From NCBI RefSeq assembly GCF_900454495.1, contig NZ_UGSI01000001.1:2294001-2358000 (forward strand): DNA of 64,000 nucleotides. The letters run 5' to 3'. The translations under genes were made by a program, and so were the position numbers. This DNA comes from Paenibacillus macerans. Its GTDB lineage: Bacteria; Bacillota; Bacilli; Paenibacillales; Paenibacillaceae. This document shows, one piece after another, positions 56,450 to 64,000 of the stretch (position 1 is the first letter of the stretch; each line of letters opens with the position of its first letter). The notes under the pieces were generated by a model. The model made no database searches, was not told the origin of the DNA, and saw only the letters and a list, made by a program, of their open reading frames with translations.

Positions 56450-57976
56450 TTATCCCAAACTAATGACCTTATCCGCCCACTCCCGGTAAAACCGCTCCTC
56501 ATGGGACACGAGGATGACGCTGCCTTGAAATTGGCGCAAAGCGTCCTGTAAAGCCGCTTTCGTTTCCGCATCCAGATGGTTCGTCGGTTCGTCCAGGATC
56601 AGAAAATTGCAAGGCGAAAGCACCATGCCGCACAATTTGACTTTGGATTGCTCGCCGCCGCTTAAAGTGCTGATTTCCTGGGTAACCAGCTCGTCCTTCA
56701 AGCCGCATTGCGCCAGGTAACGGCGGATTTCCTTCGTCCCGAGGCCCGGAAACCGCTCCGAAATGATTTGCAGCGGGGTAAGCGCGCCGTTTGCCCATTT
56801 CAAATCCTGTTCGAAATACCCGACTTTGGCCTGCTCCGAAAACCGGAACCGCCCGGAAACCGCGGCAATCCGCCCAACCAGCGTATTCAGCAGCGTCGAT
56901 TTGCCGATCCCGTTGAACCCGGTAATCACGAGCTTTTGTCCCCCCATTACGGAAAAATGGATTTTCGGCAACAGCGGAGCGCCATACCCGACCTCAAGAT
57001 CGCTGACTTTGAGCGAGGTTTGCGCGGACAGCGGCAGCTCGCGGAAACGGATCGATGGCTTATGGGTAAACGCGGGCGGAGCCAGCTTTTCCATCCGTTC
57101 GAGCTGCTTCCTGCGCCCCTGGGCAATTTTGGAGTTGACGCCGGCGATATTCCGGCGGATATACTCCTCCGTTTTTTCGATCTTTTTCTGCTGAGCATGA
57201 TACCGGCGCACGTAATCCTCCCGCAGATGCTCCTTTTGCCGCAGGAAGTCGGAGTATTTGCCGTAATATTTTTTGATCGTTCCGAACTCGATGTCACAGA
57301 TACAGGTCGTCACTTTCTCCAAAAACTCGAAGTCATGGGACACAACGATAAAGGCGCCGGCAAAATCCGCCAGATAACCTGCGAGCCACGCGACATGCTC
57401 CTTATCCAGAAAATTCGTCGGTTCATCCAGCAGCAAAACGTCCGGTTCTTCAATTAAAAGTTTGGCCAATATTACCTTCGCCCGCTGTCCACCGCTTAGC
57501 TCCCCGATTTGGCGCTGTAAGCCGATAGCGTCGAGGCCAAGTCCTGAAGCGACCTTTAGAATCTGGCTGTCGATCAAGTAAAAATCCCGGGCCTCCAGCT
57601 TCTCCTGATATTCCGCAGCCTGGAGCAAAGCGGCGGTATCGCCGCTAGCCCCACATTCCTCGTACAACCGGTTCATGCGGCGCTCCATCTCGAACAAATC
57701 GGCATACGCCGTTTTCAGATATTCGGCAATCGTATCGTTTCCGTCGATTTCGGCATATTGGTCCAAGTGTCCAATCTGAATCTGCGACTGCCACTTGACG
57801 CTGCCTTGATCCGGCATGATTTCGCCCAGCAAGACGCGGATCAGCGTGCTTTTTCCGGCCCCGTTTTGGCCGACGATCCCCATGTGTTCGCCTTTAAATA
57901 ATTCAAAGGAAGCATTGTCGTACAACTTTTTGTCTCCAAAACTATGCGATAGGTTTTCAACTTGAAGTAAGCTCAT
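56450..57976 (-). CDS. ABC-F family ATPase
   Basis: Cytosolic protein of 508 residues with two ATP-binding cassettes and no membrane part. It has Walker A GQNGAGKST and GFNGIGKST, signatures LSGGQRAKV and LSGGEQSKV, and Walker B LLLDEPTNFLD and LILDEPTNHLD. The inter-domain linker (about 230-300) is rich in Lys/Arg/Glu (AQQKKIEKTEEYIRRN), the ribosome-interacting region of this family. Members either act as translation factors (EttA/YdiF type) or protect ribosomes from antibiotics (Vga/Lsa type); the sequence alone does not decide. The start at 57976 follows AGAGGA. A long, repeat-rich leader with a terminator upstream is reminiscent of attenuated antibiotic-resistance ABC-F genes. Confidence 0.88.
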   Translation of the reverse strand: MSLLQVENLSHSFGDKKLYDNASFELFKGEHMGIVGQNGAGKSTLIRVLLGEIMPDQGSVKWQSQIQIGHLDQYAEIDGNDTIAEYLKTAYADLFEMERRMNRLYEECGASGDTAALLQAAEYQEKLEARDFYLIDSQILKVASGLGLDAIGLQRQIGELSGGQRAKVILAKLLIEEPDVLLLDEPTNFLDKEHVAWLAGYLADFAGAFIVVSHDFEFLEKVTTCICDIEFGTIKKYYGKYSDFLRQKEHLREDYVRRYHAQQKKIEKTEEYIRRNIAGVNSKIAQGRRKQLERMEKLAPPAFTHKPSIRFRELPLSAQTSLKVSDLEVGYGAPLLPKIHFSVMGGQKLVITGFNGIGKSTLLNTLVGRIAAVSGRFRFSEQAKVGYFEQDLKWANGALTPLQIISERFPGLGTKEIRRYLAQCGLKDELVTQEISTLSGGEQSKVKLCGMVLSPCNFLILDEPTNHLDAETKAALQDALRQFQGSVILVSHEERFYREWADKVISLG

Positions 57977-58018
57977 TTTTTATCCTCTTTTCTTGGCTCT
58001 GACCAGCACATTTTTACG

Positions 58019-58202
58019 CTAACGGTTGCCATTGCGCTTATTAGGCCGAAAAGATGGGGGGCCTTTTCTAATGGTTGTCGGCACGCTTATTGGTGCAAAA
58101 CAGCCCCTTTTCCCAAGAAAAACCGGGAAATAAGCTACCTGGCAACCGCTACATTTCGAAACTCCCCATTTTGGCTCAATTAGCCGCGCTCACAACCGTT
58201 AG
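58019..58202. repeat. Four-copy 24-base repeat, two facing two
   Basis: Copies at 58019-58042 (CTAACGGTTGCC...CTTATT) and 58068-58091 (CTAATGGTTGTC...CTTATT) face two inverted copies at 58129-58152 and 58178-58202. Outer and inner pairs are complementary (CTAACGGTTG with CAACCGTTAG), so about 184 bases could form a long imperfect hairpin within the ABC-F leader. Confidence 0.65.
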
Positions 58203-58225
58203 ATTTTTCGCACCGTATAGCGAAA

Positions 58226-58275
58226 TAAAAAAAAGCAGAGAGCGGCGTCCTTCGGACGCCGGCCCTCTGCTTGAT
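58226..58275 (-). terminator. Terminator upstream of the ABC-F gene
   Basis: AGCAGAG(AG)CGGCGTCC pairs with GGACGCCGGCC(CTCTGCT) in a strong stem around 58234-58272. A run of eight A on the plus strand gives a minus-strand T-run. It ends the short 43-codon transcript or attenuates ABC-F. Confidence 0.75.
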
Positions 58276-58337
58276 GATTAAGGCGCAAGTTAGCCGAACG
58301 GTAAAAACGTACGGCGAACTCGCGGCCAAATACAAAG

Positions 58338-58368
58338 GGCCATCGACAAGCATTGTCGACGGCCCTTA
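58338..58368 (-). other. Hairpin between small ORF and terminator
   Basis: GGCC-TCGACAA and TTGTCGA-GGCC arms (58339-58366) form a stable stem without a T-run. With the terminator that follows it could be part of an attenuator for the ABC-F gene. Confidence 0.4.
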
Positions 58369-58420
58369 CGCTCAATCGGCTAATGGTCACACTTAAAGAA
58401 GCATAGTAAACCTACGCTTT

Positions 58421-58552
58421 TTAATAAAGACCATTCAGCCGATGAATATAGGAAGCTTTACGCTCCCCATTAAGCTCCGCACAACGCTTCATCGTGTTCA
58501 TTTGTACGGAGCGGCGTGTTCTGACGAGTTTTACCAGCTTGATATACAACAT
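58421..58552 (-). CDS. Small basic protein of unknown function (43 residues)
   Basis: Short ORF of 43 codons starting MLYIKLVKLVRTRRSV and ending SYIHRLNGLY. It is rich in Lys, Arg and Leu and predicted to be helical. AAGGAAGG lies 8 bases before the ATG, the best ribosome site in this region. It is not recognised. It lies upstream of the ABC-F gene on the same strand, separated by a hairpin and a terminator. It could be an independent small protein or a leader ORF in ABC-F control; a leader peptide of antibiotic-sensing type is normally shorter. Confidence 0.5.
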   Translation of the reverse strand: MLYIKLVKLVRTRRSVQMNTMKRCAELNGERKASYIHRLNGLY

Positions 58553-58689
58553 TTCAAGCACCTTCCTTATAGAGAACGTTCAAAAAGTCATCCGACTTTT
58601 TGAGCACGCATTTATACAGATGAAATATTAACATATGCCGGAGCACCGATGCAAACTTATGCCGGATTTTCCGTTTGAAAATATTCAGC

Positions 58690-59121
58690 CTAGAGAATAA
58701 CTCTATTTTCGATAATATTTTTCGTACCTATATGCGATTTCGAAGGCCCAAACTTCATAATCGCATCCTGAAATTCGGCCAACTCTTTGACAGATGGAAC
58801 CTGAAGCTTGATCAGGTAATTATACTCCCCGCTAATCCGCACCAAATCCGACACTTCGGGCGCCTGTTCGCAAAACGCTTCAAGCTGTCGGCACAGCTCC
58901 GTTTTCAGCAGAATAAAAGCGTTCGTTCCCCGTTCCATTTCCCGCAAGTTAAGCGTTATCGTATATCCGGAAATCACGTAGTTTTCTTCCAGTTTGACGA
59001 TCCTTTCTTTAACGGAAGGCTGCGACATAGACACTTCTTTGCTGATTTGCGAGATCGGCGTCCGGGAATTGCGTTGCAGGATCCGCAAAATTTTTTTATC
59101 GACATCATCGATGGGTTTCAT
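58690..59121 (-). CDS. Lrp/AsnC-family transcriptional regulator
   Basis: Regulator of 143 residues. The N-terminal helix-turn-helix covers about 5-60 (DDVDKKILRILQRNSRTPIS, then SQPSVKERIVKLE). A C-terminal RAM effector domain covers about 70-140 (AFILLKTE, then VSDLVRISGEYNYLIKLQV). The start at 59121 follows GGAGG; the frame extends upstream to 59220 without support. It is divergent from a VOC-family gene. Lrp-like proteins typically respond to amino acids. Confidence 0.88.
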   Translation of the reverse strand: MKPIDDVDKKILRILQRNSRTPISQISKEVSMSQPSVKERIVKLEENYVISGYTITLNLREMERGTNAFILLKTELCRQLEAFCEQAPEVSDLVRISGEYNYLIKLQVPSVKELAEFQDAIMKFGPSKSHIGTKNIIENRVIL

Positions 59122-59277
59122 CGTCAAGTACCTCCTGGAGCTTATTGCGAAATTAAAGAAATCGGTGTGAAAAAACTTATATTTTGAAAATATAATACAA
59201 AAAACACTTACAATTTGCATGTTTTAATACGGCTAAGCCTTCGTATAATCAACTCATAACAATAAGGAGGGATGCAA

Positions 59278-59733
59278 ATGAGCATCAAAGGACTCGCCCA
59301 CGCGGCTATCCGCGCCAAGGATTATCAAGCAACCATCGCATTTTATACAGAGGTGTTCGGATTCAAGCTCGGCCACCATTGGAATCTTCCGGCTTTCCGG
59401 ATTACCGACGCCTCCATGCTGATTTCGCCCGACGGGCGGACATGCATCGAGGTTTTCGACAACGAAGCGGCCGTTCCCGCACAAGGCAAAAATGCGCTCG
59501 CGGACGAAGATGCCGTTTCCGGAGCTTTGCTGCATATCGCCTTTTACGTCGACGATGTCGACGCTGTATACCGCAAAGCGCTCGACCATGGGGCCAAGCC
59601 CTATATCGAGCCGGATAACCTGACGCTTGGCGATCCGCCTCTGGTGATCAGAAGCGCCGTGATTCACAGCCCCAACGGAGAGGTCGTCGAAATCCTGGAG
59701 GACGTGGATTTTGATCTGTCCCAGCCAAAGTAA
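59278..59733 (+). CDS. VOC-superfamily (glyoxalase-like) metalloprotein
   Basis: Cytosolic protein of 151 residues with the paired beta-alpha-beta-beta-beta fold of glyoxalase/bleomycin-resistance/dioxygenase proteins. Probable metal ligands lie in LAHAAIRAKD (His), CIEVFD (Glu), LLHIAFYVDDV (His) and VVEILED (Glu). This full set of four suggests an active metal site. The start at 59278 is 7 bases after AGGAGG; an ATG at 59272 is too close to that site. It is divergent from the Lrp gene. Substrate unknown. Confidence 0.82.
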   Translation: MSIKGLAHAAIRAKDYQATIAFYTEVFGFKLGHHWNLPAFRITDASMLISPDGRTCIEVFDNEAAVPAQGKNALADEDAVSGALLHIAFYVDDVDAVYRKALDHGAKPYIEPDNLTLGDPPLVIRSAVIHSPNGEVVEILEDVDFDLSQPK

Positions 59734-59738
59734 ATGCT

Positions 59739-60614
59739 CTATCCGTCATCGCGGCGAACTTGGCGATAGACATAGCGGTATTCGCTTGGCGGCAGACCGG
59801 TCGCCTTTTTGAACTGGCGCGAGAAATAAAGGGCGTCGTTAAAGCCGACCGAAGCGGCGATCTGGTCCACGGTGAGCGGTCCGGCCAAAAGTTCCTTCGC
59901 CTTCTCGATCCGCACTTTCATTAAATACTGTTTCGGTGAAAGTCCCGTTCGCGCCTTGAAAGCATGAAACAGATGGGCGCGGTGGTAGCCGAGCCTACGT
60001 GACAGCTCGCCGATGCTGATCGGCTGGTAGTATTGCAGCGTAATCCAGCGGACCGCCTGCTCCACCTGCCGGTCGATCATCGCGGGCTCACTCGTTTCGG
60101 GGGCAGGCAGCAATTGCCGGTTCGCGAGTCCGAACTGATGGAACAACAGCGTCAGCCATCCCGACGCCTCCAGGCTCTCCAGCCTCGGGTCGTCCGCATG
60201 CCGGAACGCCGACCGAATCCGGGTGTAAGGGCGATGCAAGGCCGCGATGTCCCCGGAATGGCAAACAGGACTGCCCGGCGTAATGCCGACGTCGGCCAGC
60301 TGCCTGGAGACGCCCGCTCCTTTTAAGGCGACCCATGCATAATGCCACGGATTTTGCGAATCGGCCTCATACGAAAACAATACGCCCGGAAAAATGACGA
60401 AAGTATCACCGGGACAGCAGCGGCGGTATTGATCCTTCCAGCGAAACTCCCCTTCCCCCTCCAGGACGCTGTGGATGAGAAAATAGTCATGGACGGACGG
60501 TCCGATTTTATGAGCGGGATGAGGGCGGCCTTCTCCGCTGAACAGCAGGGTGACGTCTTTTTCCCGGAAATCGGGATTGATGTTGTCTTCAAACATGTAA
60601 TGGTCGGAAATCAT
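59739..60614 (-). CDS. AraC-family transcriptional regulator, cupin type
   Basis: Regulator of 291 residues. An N-terminal cupin-like sugar-binding domain (about 25-150, HDYFLIHSVLEGEGEF) is followed by two AraC helix-turn-helices (about 190-285, SIGELSRRLGYHRAHLFHAF and TVDQIAASVGFNDALYFSRQ). The start at 60614 follows GGAGG by 6 bases. It is divergent from the GH4 gene and probably activates it in response to an alpha-galactoside or related sugar, as MsmR-type proteins do. Confidence 0.88.
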   Translation of the reverse strand: MISDHYMFEDNINPDFREKDVTLLFSGEGRPHPAHKIGPSVHDYFLIHSVLEGEGEFRWKDQYRRCCPGDTFVIFPGVLFSYEADSQNPWHYAWVALKGAGVSRQLADVGITPGSPVCHSGDIAALHRPYTRIRSAFRHADDPRLESLEASGWLTLLFHQFGLANRQLLPAPETSEPAMIDRQVEQAVRWITLQYYQPISIGELSRRLGYHRAHLFHAFKARTGLSPKQYLMKVRIEKAKELLAGPLTVDQIAASVGFNDALYFSRQFKKATGLPPSEYRYVYRQVRRDDG

Positions 60615-60791
60615 CACAAACCTCCGGATCAAGACATTTTCGGCTTCCTTGCCAGTTTACCGTATTCAAAATCCCCCATACAACATTTATCTATATCTAT
60701 CTTCGATTCCTCCATACTTTTCCCCTTCCGCCTAAGCTATATTGAAGGCATGAATATAAGCTGGCTGCATACTCAAAAGGAGGAGTTTTTT

Positions 60792-62090
60792 ATGTCGAAA
60801 ATTACATTTATCGGGGCTGGAAGCACGGTTTTTGCCAAAAATGTGCTGGGCGACTGCATGCAAACGCCCGCTCTGCAGGGATTTGAACTGGCGTTGTACG
60901 ATATCGACCTTGAGCGGCTGCGGGACTCGGAGAACATGCTGAACAATCTGAAGCGCAGCAGCGGCAGCACCTGCGTCGTCAAAGCTTACAGCGACCGCAA
61001 AGAAGCCTTGCGGGGGGCAAAATACGTGATTAACGCCATCCAGGTCGGCGGCTACGATCCCTGCACCATCACGGATTTCGAAATCCCCAAAAAATACGGG
61101 CTGCGCCAGACGATCGCCGACACGGTCGGGATTGGCGGCATCTTCCGCAACCTCAGGACGATCCCGGTCATGCTGGAATTCGCGGCCGATATCCGTGAAG
61201 TCTGTCCCGACGCCTTATTTCTGAATTACACAAATCCGATGGCCGTGCTGACGAACGTCATGAACACGTACGGCCAAGTCCGCACCATCGGGCTGTGCCA
61301 CAGCGTTCAAGCCTGCATCCCCGACCTGTTCAAAAGCTTGGAAATGGACAAAACCGGAGTGCAGGCGAAGATCGCCGGAATCAACCACATGGCCTGGCTG
61401 CTGGAGGTTACCCGGAACGGCGCGGATTTGTACCCCGAAATCAAACGGCGGGCGGCGGAAAAACAAAAACAGCCCCACAAGGACATGGTGCGCTTTGAGA
61501 TGATGCTGAAATTTGGGTTTTACATCACGGAATCGTCGGAGCATAACGCCGAATATCACCCTTACTTTATCAAGCGCAATTATCCCGAGCTGATCGACCG
61601 CTTCCAAATCCCGCTGGACGAATACCCGCGCCGCTGTGTGAGTCAGATCGCTAACTGGGAAAAAATGCGGGAGGAGCTCGTGAACAACGCGGAATTGAAA
61701 CATGAGCGTTCGCATGAATACGCATCCTATATTATGGAGGCGATTGAAACCGACGTGCCGTTCAAAATCGGCGGCAACGTGATGAACACTGGGTTGATTC
61801 CCAACCTACCGAAGGAAGCTTGCGTCGAAGTGCCTTGCCTGGTGGACGCCAGCGGCGTCACTCCGACTTATGTCGGCGATCTTCCGCCGCAGTGCGCGGC
61901 TTTGAACCGGACGAACATCAACACCCAGCTGTTAACGATCGAAGCGGCTATCACCGGCAAAAAAGAGCATATTTACCACGCGGCGATGCTGGACCCCCAC
62001 ACTTCGGCGGAGCTGTCCATGGACGATATCGTCGCGCTGTGCGACGACTTGATCGAAGCGCACGGCGACTGGCTGCCGGCTTACCGCTAA
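60792..62090 (+). CDS. melA: GH4 alpha-galactosidase/alpha-glucosidase
   Basis: NAD- and metal-dependent glycosidase of 432 residues acting on imported sugars in the cytosol. It shows the Rossmann start KITFIGAGSTVFAKN, the metal-binding CHS motif in IGLCHSVQ, and further conserved segments DTVGIGGIFRNLR, NYTNPMAVLT and IAGINHMAW. The CHS form is typical of the alpha-galactosidase (MelA) and alpha-glucosidase (AglA) branch; MelA is favoured by overall resemblance but the substrate is not certain. The start at 60792 follows AGGAGGAG; the frame is open upstream to 60342 only by chance. It is divergent from an AraC regulator. Confidence 0.88.
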   Translation: MSKITFIGAGSTVFAKNVLGDCMQTPALQGFELALYDIDLERLRDSENMLNNLKRSSGSTCVVKAYSDRKEALRGAKYVINAIQVGGYDPCTITDFEIPKKYGLRQTIADTVGIGGIFRNLRTIPVMLEFAADIREVCPDALFLNYTNPMAVLTNVMNTYGQVRTIGLCHSVQACIPDLFKSLEMDKTGVQAKIAGINHMAWLLEVTRNGADLYPEIKRRAAEKQKQPHKDMVRFEMMLKFGFYITESSEHNAEYHPYFIKRNYPELIDRFQIPLDEYPRRCVSQIANWEKMREELVNNAELKHERSHEYASYIMEAIETDVPFKIGGNVMNTGLIPNLPKEACVEVPCLVDASGVTPTYVGDLPPQCAALNRTNINTQLLTIEAAITGKKEHIYHAAMLDPHTSAELSMDDIVALCDDLIEAHGDWLPAYR

Positions 62091-62132
62091 ACCGTCTGCT
62101 ATCTCCGATGCCGACTTCTCCGGAAAATCACC

Positions 62133-62170
62133 GAAAGCGCGCGGGAGAAAAATCTCCCGCGCGCTTACTT
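62133..62170. terminator. Bidirectional terminator between GH4 and GH32-like genes
   Basis: AAGCGCGCGGGAGA (62135-62148) pairs perfectly with TCTCCCGCGCGCTT (62153-62166) around an AAAA loop, between two convergent genes. Confidence 0.75.
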
Positions 62171-62179
62171 GGCGCTCGT

Positions 62180-63601
62180 CTATTCCAAGATATCAAGCTC
62201 CAAAAACTCCGCTTCCCCATGCTCGACAAAAATTCCGCAGCCGCCCGGCTCGTAATCATAGGCTCGCGTAGCCAGCGCTGTGTCGTTGACATAAATAATG
62301 ATTGCATTGCCGTTTACGAACACCTTGACTTCCGCCTCATTCGTACCCGCCAGCGAAACATACCGTTCTTCGATAAACATTTGATCCCCGTCAAATTTGT
62401 TGGAGCGGTCGAAGACCACTCTGTTCCGCGCGGGCTCCAGCCGAACCTGGCACCATTTCTCCAGCCGCGGCCCGCCGATATGCAGCATGAGTCCGCATGC
62501 TAGAGTTCCCGGCGCCCAGCGAAGCTTCGCTTTAACCATACACGCTTCCCTCATGCTTCCGACCTCGGCCCAACCGAAGCCGTAAGGCTCGCTGCCGCAC
62601 ACTCCGTTTTGAAACGTCCAGGTCCCGCGGTGAGCCACCGCGGCTTGGGGCCGCGCTCTACGGTAGGATTCCGCTAAAGCCTGCACCGGTTTTACGCCGA
62701 GCGTCCCGTCCGGGCGCTGCACGAGTTCGTGCACCAAGGCGCTTCCGCCCCACTGGTACGGCTTCTTGTCGTCCATCCCGGAGCGGATGGCCTGCCAGCC
62801 GACCAGGTAACGGTTTGTGCCGTTAGAGACCGTTTTCGCGGCATAAAAGGCCCGGCCGTCAAACATATCGTCTGCCGCCGGCGTGATCCACGGCCCCGCC
62901 GGACTATTGGCCATCCGGTAACGCGTTTCCCACCAGCGCGTATAATTGGAGAAGATCATGTACCACCATTCGCCCATTTGGAAAATATCGTGGCACTCAT
63001 GGGTAGCAAAAGTTCCCGGAGCGTAAATTGCCGTACCGGGACGCCAGCTCTGTAAATCGGACGACTTCATAATATGGGTGCAGCCCCCGCGGTTATGATC
63101 TCCGTCCTTTTCGGTCGCCGTCACCGCCATCCAATATTCCCGCTCCCGGTCGTTCCAGAACACCTGGGGGTCTCTCCAATGCAAGCCGCCGTAATGCTCC
63201 GTGTCAGGCGTCACACAATACGAGGCGTCCTTCTCCCAATGGACGAGATCAGTGCTGACGGCCCGCATCAGCACCTGTTCATGCTTGCCCGCGCAATCCC
63301 GGTTGCTCTCGTTAAAGCCTGTATAGTAGAAATGGAACACGCCCTCGCGTTCGACGACGCTCCCCGTGCCGATATGCCAGTCCTGATCCTCCGGACTGCC
63401 GCACGGTATCGCCAGCCGCGGCTCTCCGTAATGGACGAAATCCGTAGTGGCGACCTCATACACGCAGTACTTATGCAAGTAGAACAAGTGATAAACTCCC
63501 TGATGAAAGAACGGCATAAAATCACCGCAAGTATCCGGTCCCGGCATGTCCCCCCGCTCTGCCTCATGCATGTAAAATCGGTATCTGCTTCCCTGCTTCA
63601 T
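62180..63601 (-). CDS. GH32-like five-bladed propeller glycosidase
   Basis: Predicted cytosolic glycosidase of 473 residues. A five-bladed propeller (about 20-300) is followed by a beta-sandwich (about 330-473), the GH32 (invertase/levanase) layout. Motifs in order are CGDFMPFFHQGVYHLFYL (nucleophile Asp position), HWRDPQVF (the RDP transition-state stabiliser) and THECHDIFQ (general acid Glu in an EC motif). The first motif differs from the usual NDPNG, so the substrate may not be a fructan. The start at 63601 follows AGAGGGGG. Together with the downstream-neighbour binding protein it probably belongs to an importer operon that begins beyond the window. Confidence 0.75.
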   Translation of the reverse strand: MKQGSRYRFYMHEAERGDMPGPDTCGDFMPFFHQGVYHLFYLHKYCVYEVATTDFVHYGEPRLAIPCGSPEDQDWHIGTGSVVEREGVFHFYYTGFNESNRDCAGKHEQVLMRAVSTDLVHWEKDASYCVTPDTEHYGGLHWRDPQVFWNDREREYWMAVTATEKDGDHNRGGCTHIMKSSDLQSWRPGTAIYAPGTFATHECHDIFQMGEWWYMIFSNYTRWWETRYRMANSPAGPWITPAADDMFDGRAFYAAKTVSNGTNRYLVGWQAIRSGMDDKKPYQWGGSALVHELVQRPDGTLGVKPVQALAESYRRARPQAAVAHRGTWTFQNGVCGSEPYGFGWAEVGSMREACMVKAKLRWAPGTLACGLMLHIGGPRLEKWCQVRLEPARNRVVFDRSNKFDGDQMFIEERYVSLAGTNEAEVKVFVNGNAIIIYVNDTALATRAYDYEPGGCGIFVEHGEAEFLELDILE

Positions 63602-63617
63602 CCGATCTAACCCCCTC

Positions 63618-64000
63618 TTATTTCGCCTCAAAAGTGGCGTTGTACCATTCATTGACTTCTTTGGTGATTTGCTCTCCGCCAAGCTTCTTCCAGTTTTCCA
63701 CGAACGCGTCGAAATCGGAGACCGGAGCGCTGCCCGTGATGATCTTAATGAACGTCTCCTCCTGGAGTTTATCCAGCGTGGCTCCTTTCTGGCTCATCGT
63801 CGGCGTCGGCAGTCCGAACCAGGCCGACCGTTCAAGCAGATCGTTGTCGCGGTAGTATCCGATTACCTTCCAGGAGCCTTCGGGACCGAGGAATTTGTAA
63901 TAATTCCAGCCCAGCGGATCGGCTCCTTTATCCATCCCGTTGTCCATATAGTTCTTGATCGTGTTGTAGTAACGGATCGCCTCCGGATGAATATTTTCCA
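63618..64000 (-). CDS. Sugar ABC substrate-binding protein, C-terminal part
   Basis: The last 126 or so codons of an extracellular solute-binding protein, cut by the window end. The visible part (PEAIRYYNTIKNYMDNG, then WFGLPTPTMSQKGATLDKLQ and the C-terminal VNEWYNATFEAK) resembles the large Paenibacillus LipO/YtcQ-type lipoproteins of oligosaccharide importers. Its stop lies 16 bases before the GH32-like start, so the two are co-transcribed and the hydrolase probably acts on the imported sugar. Confidence 0.8.
   Translation of the reverse strand, partial: ENIHPEAIRYYNTIKNYMDNGMDKGADPLGWNYYKFLGPEGSWKVIGYYRDNDLLERSAWFGLPTPTMSQKGATLDKLQEETFIKIITGSAPVSDFDAFVENWKKLGGEQITKEVNEWYNATFEAK

Noticed and set aside
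60342..60791. 150-codon extension upstream of the GH4 start
   Set aside because: It is antisense to the AraC gene start and crosses the divergent promoter; the GH4 Rossmann motif starts right at the ATG at 60792 behind AGGAGGAG.
1..64000. CRISPR arrays, tRNA, rRNA, intact transposases or integrases
   Set aside because: No spaced direct repeats of CRISPR type, no cloverleaf-like or rRNA signatures, and no transposase or integrase motifs were seen in any frame.

Overview
The window looks like chromosomal DNA of a Paenibacillus-type Firmicute. Supporting signs are GC content near 50%, strong AGGAGG-type ribosome binding sites, frequent GTG/TTG starts, many LacI/AraC/GntR/RpiR regulators, ABC sugar transporters with orphan AraC membrane sensors, and a Paenibacillus-style GH74-X2-CBM3 xyloglucanase. 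I found no rRNA, tRNA or CRISPR array. The content is mostly accessory carbohydrate and sulfate-ester catabolism.

Layout. 1-5.1 kb: a response regulator, then a minus-strand operon of a cytosolic sulfatase with a complete SsuABC/TauABC-like transporter. 5.1-9.5 kb: an orphan group II intron tail (domains V-VI), a FadR-type regulator, an MFS permease interrupted by one in-frame stop, and sulfatase 2. 9.5-12.8 kb: an RpiR regulator and the PTS-nanE pair it probably controls. 12.8-19.9 kb: GPH symporter, sulfatase 3, GH3 hexosaminidase and beta-phosphoglucomutase in one operon, divergent from a LacI regulator; six AGCGCT-centred dyads lie between them. 19.9-28.8 kb: two more sulfatases behind a sugar ABC importer and its AraC-type membrane sensor. 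Five Cys-type sulfatases lie within 20 kb. None has a signal peptide, and each sits beside an importer, which suggests import of sulfated glycans or esters followed by cytosolic desulfation.

29-32 kb holds an ECF sigma/anti-sigma pair divergent from an unknown lipoprotein. 32-49 kb holds GH43, a LacI/HAD pair, MntH with a MntR-like box, a TetR/MFS efflux pair, a large GH94-like phosphorylase beside the remnant of a GH30 glucanase gene, a LacI regulator, and the GH74 xyloglucanase. 49-54.2 kb holds a second ECF sigma/anti-sigma pair followed by three tandem secreted proteins that resemble the anti-sigma ectodomain; the sigma gene and two of the three copies share the same promoter motif. This is the most unusual system in the window. 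54.3-64 kb holds Hcp, an ABC-F ATPase behind a repeat-rich leader, an unrecognised 43-residue ORF, Lrp and VOC genes, and a GH4/AraC/GH32-like/ABC sugar locus cut by the window end.

Several intergenic regions carry degenerate short repeats and MITE-like inverted repeats. All function calls come from reading the sequence and recalling families; no database was searched.
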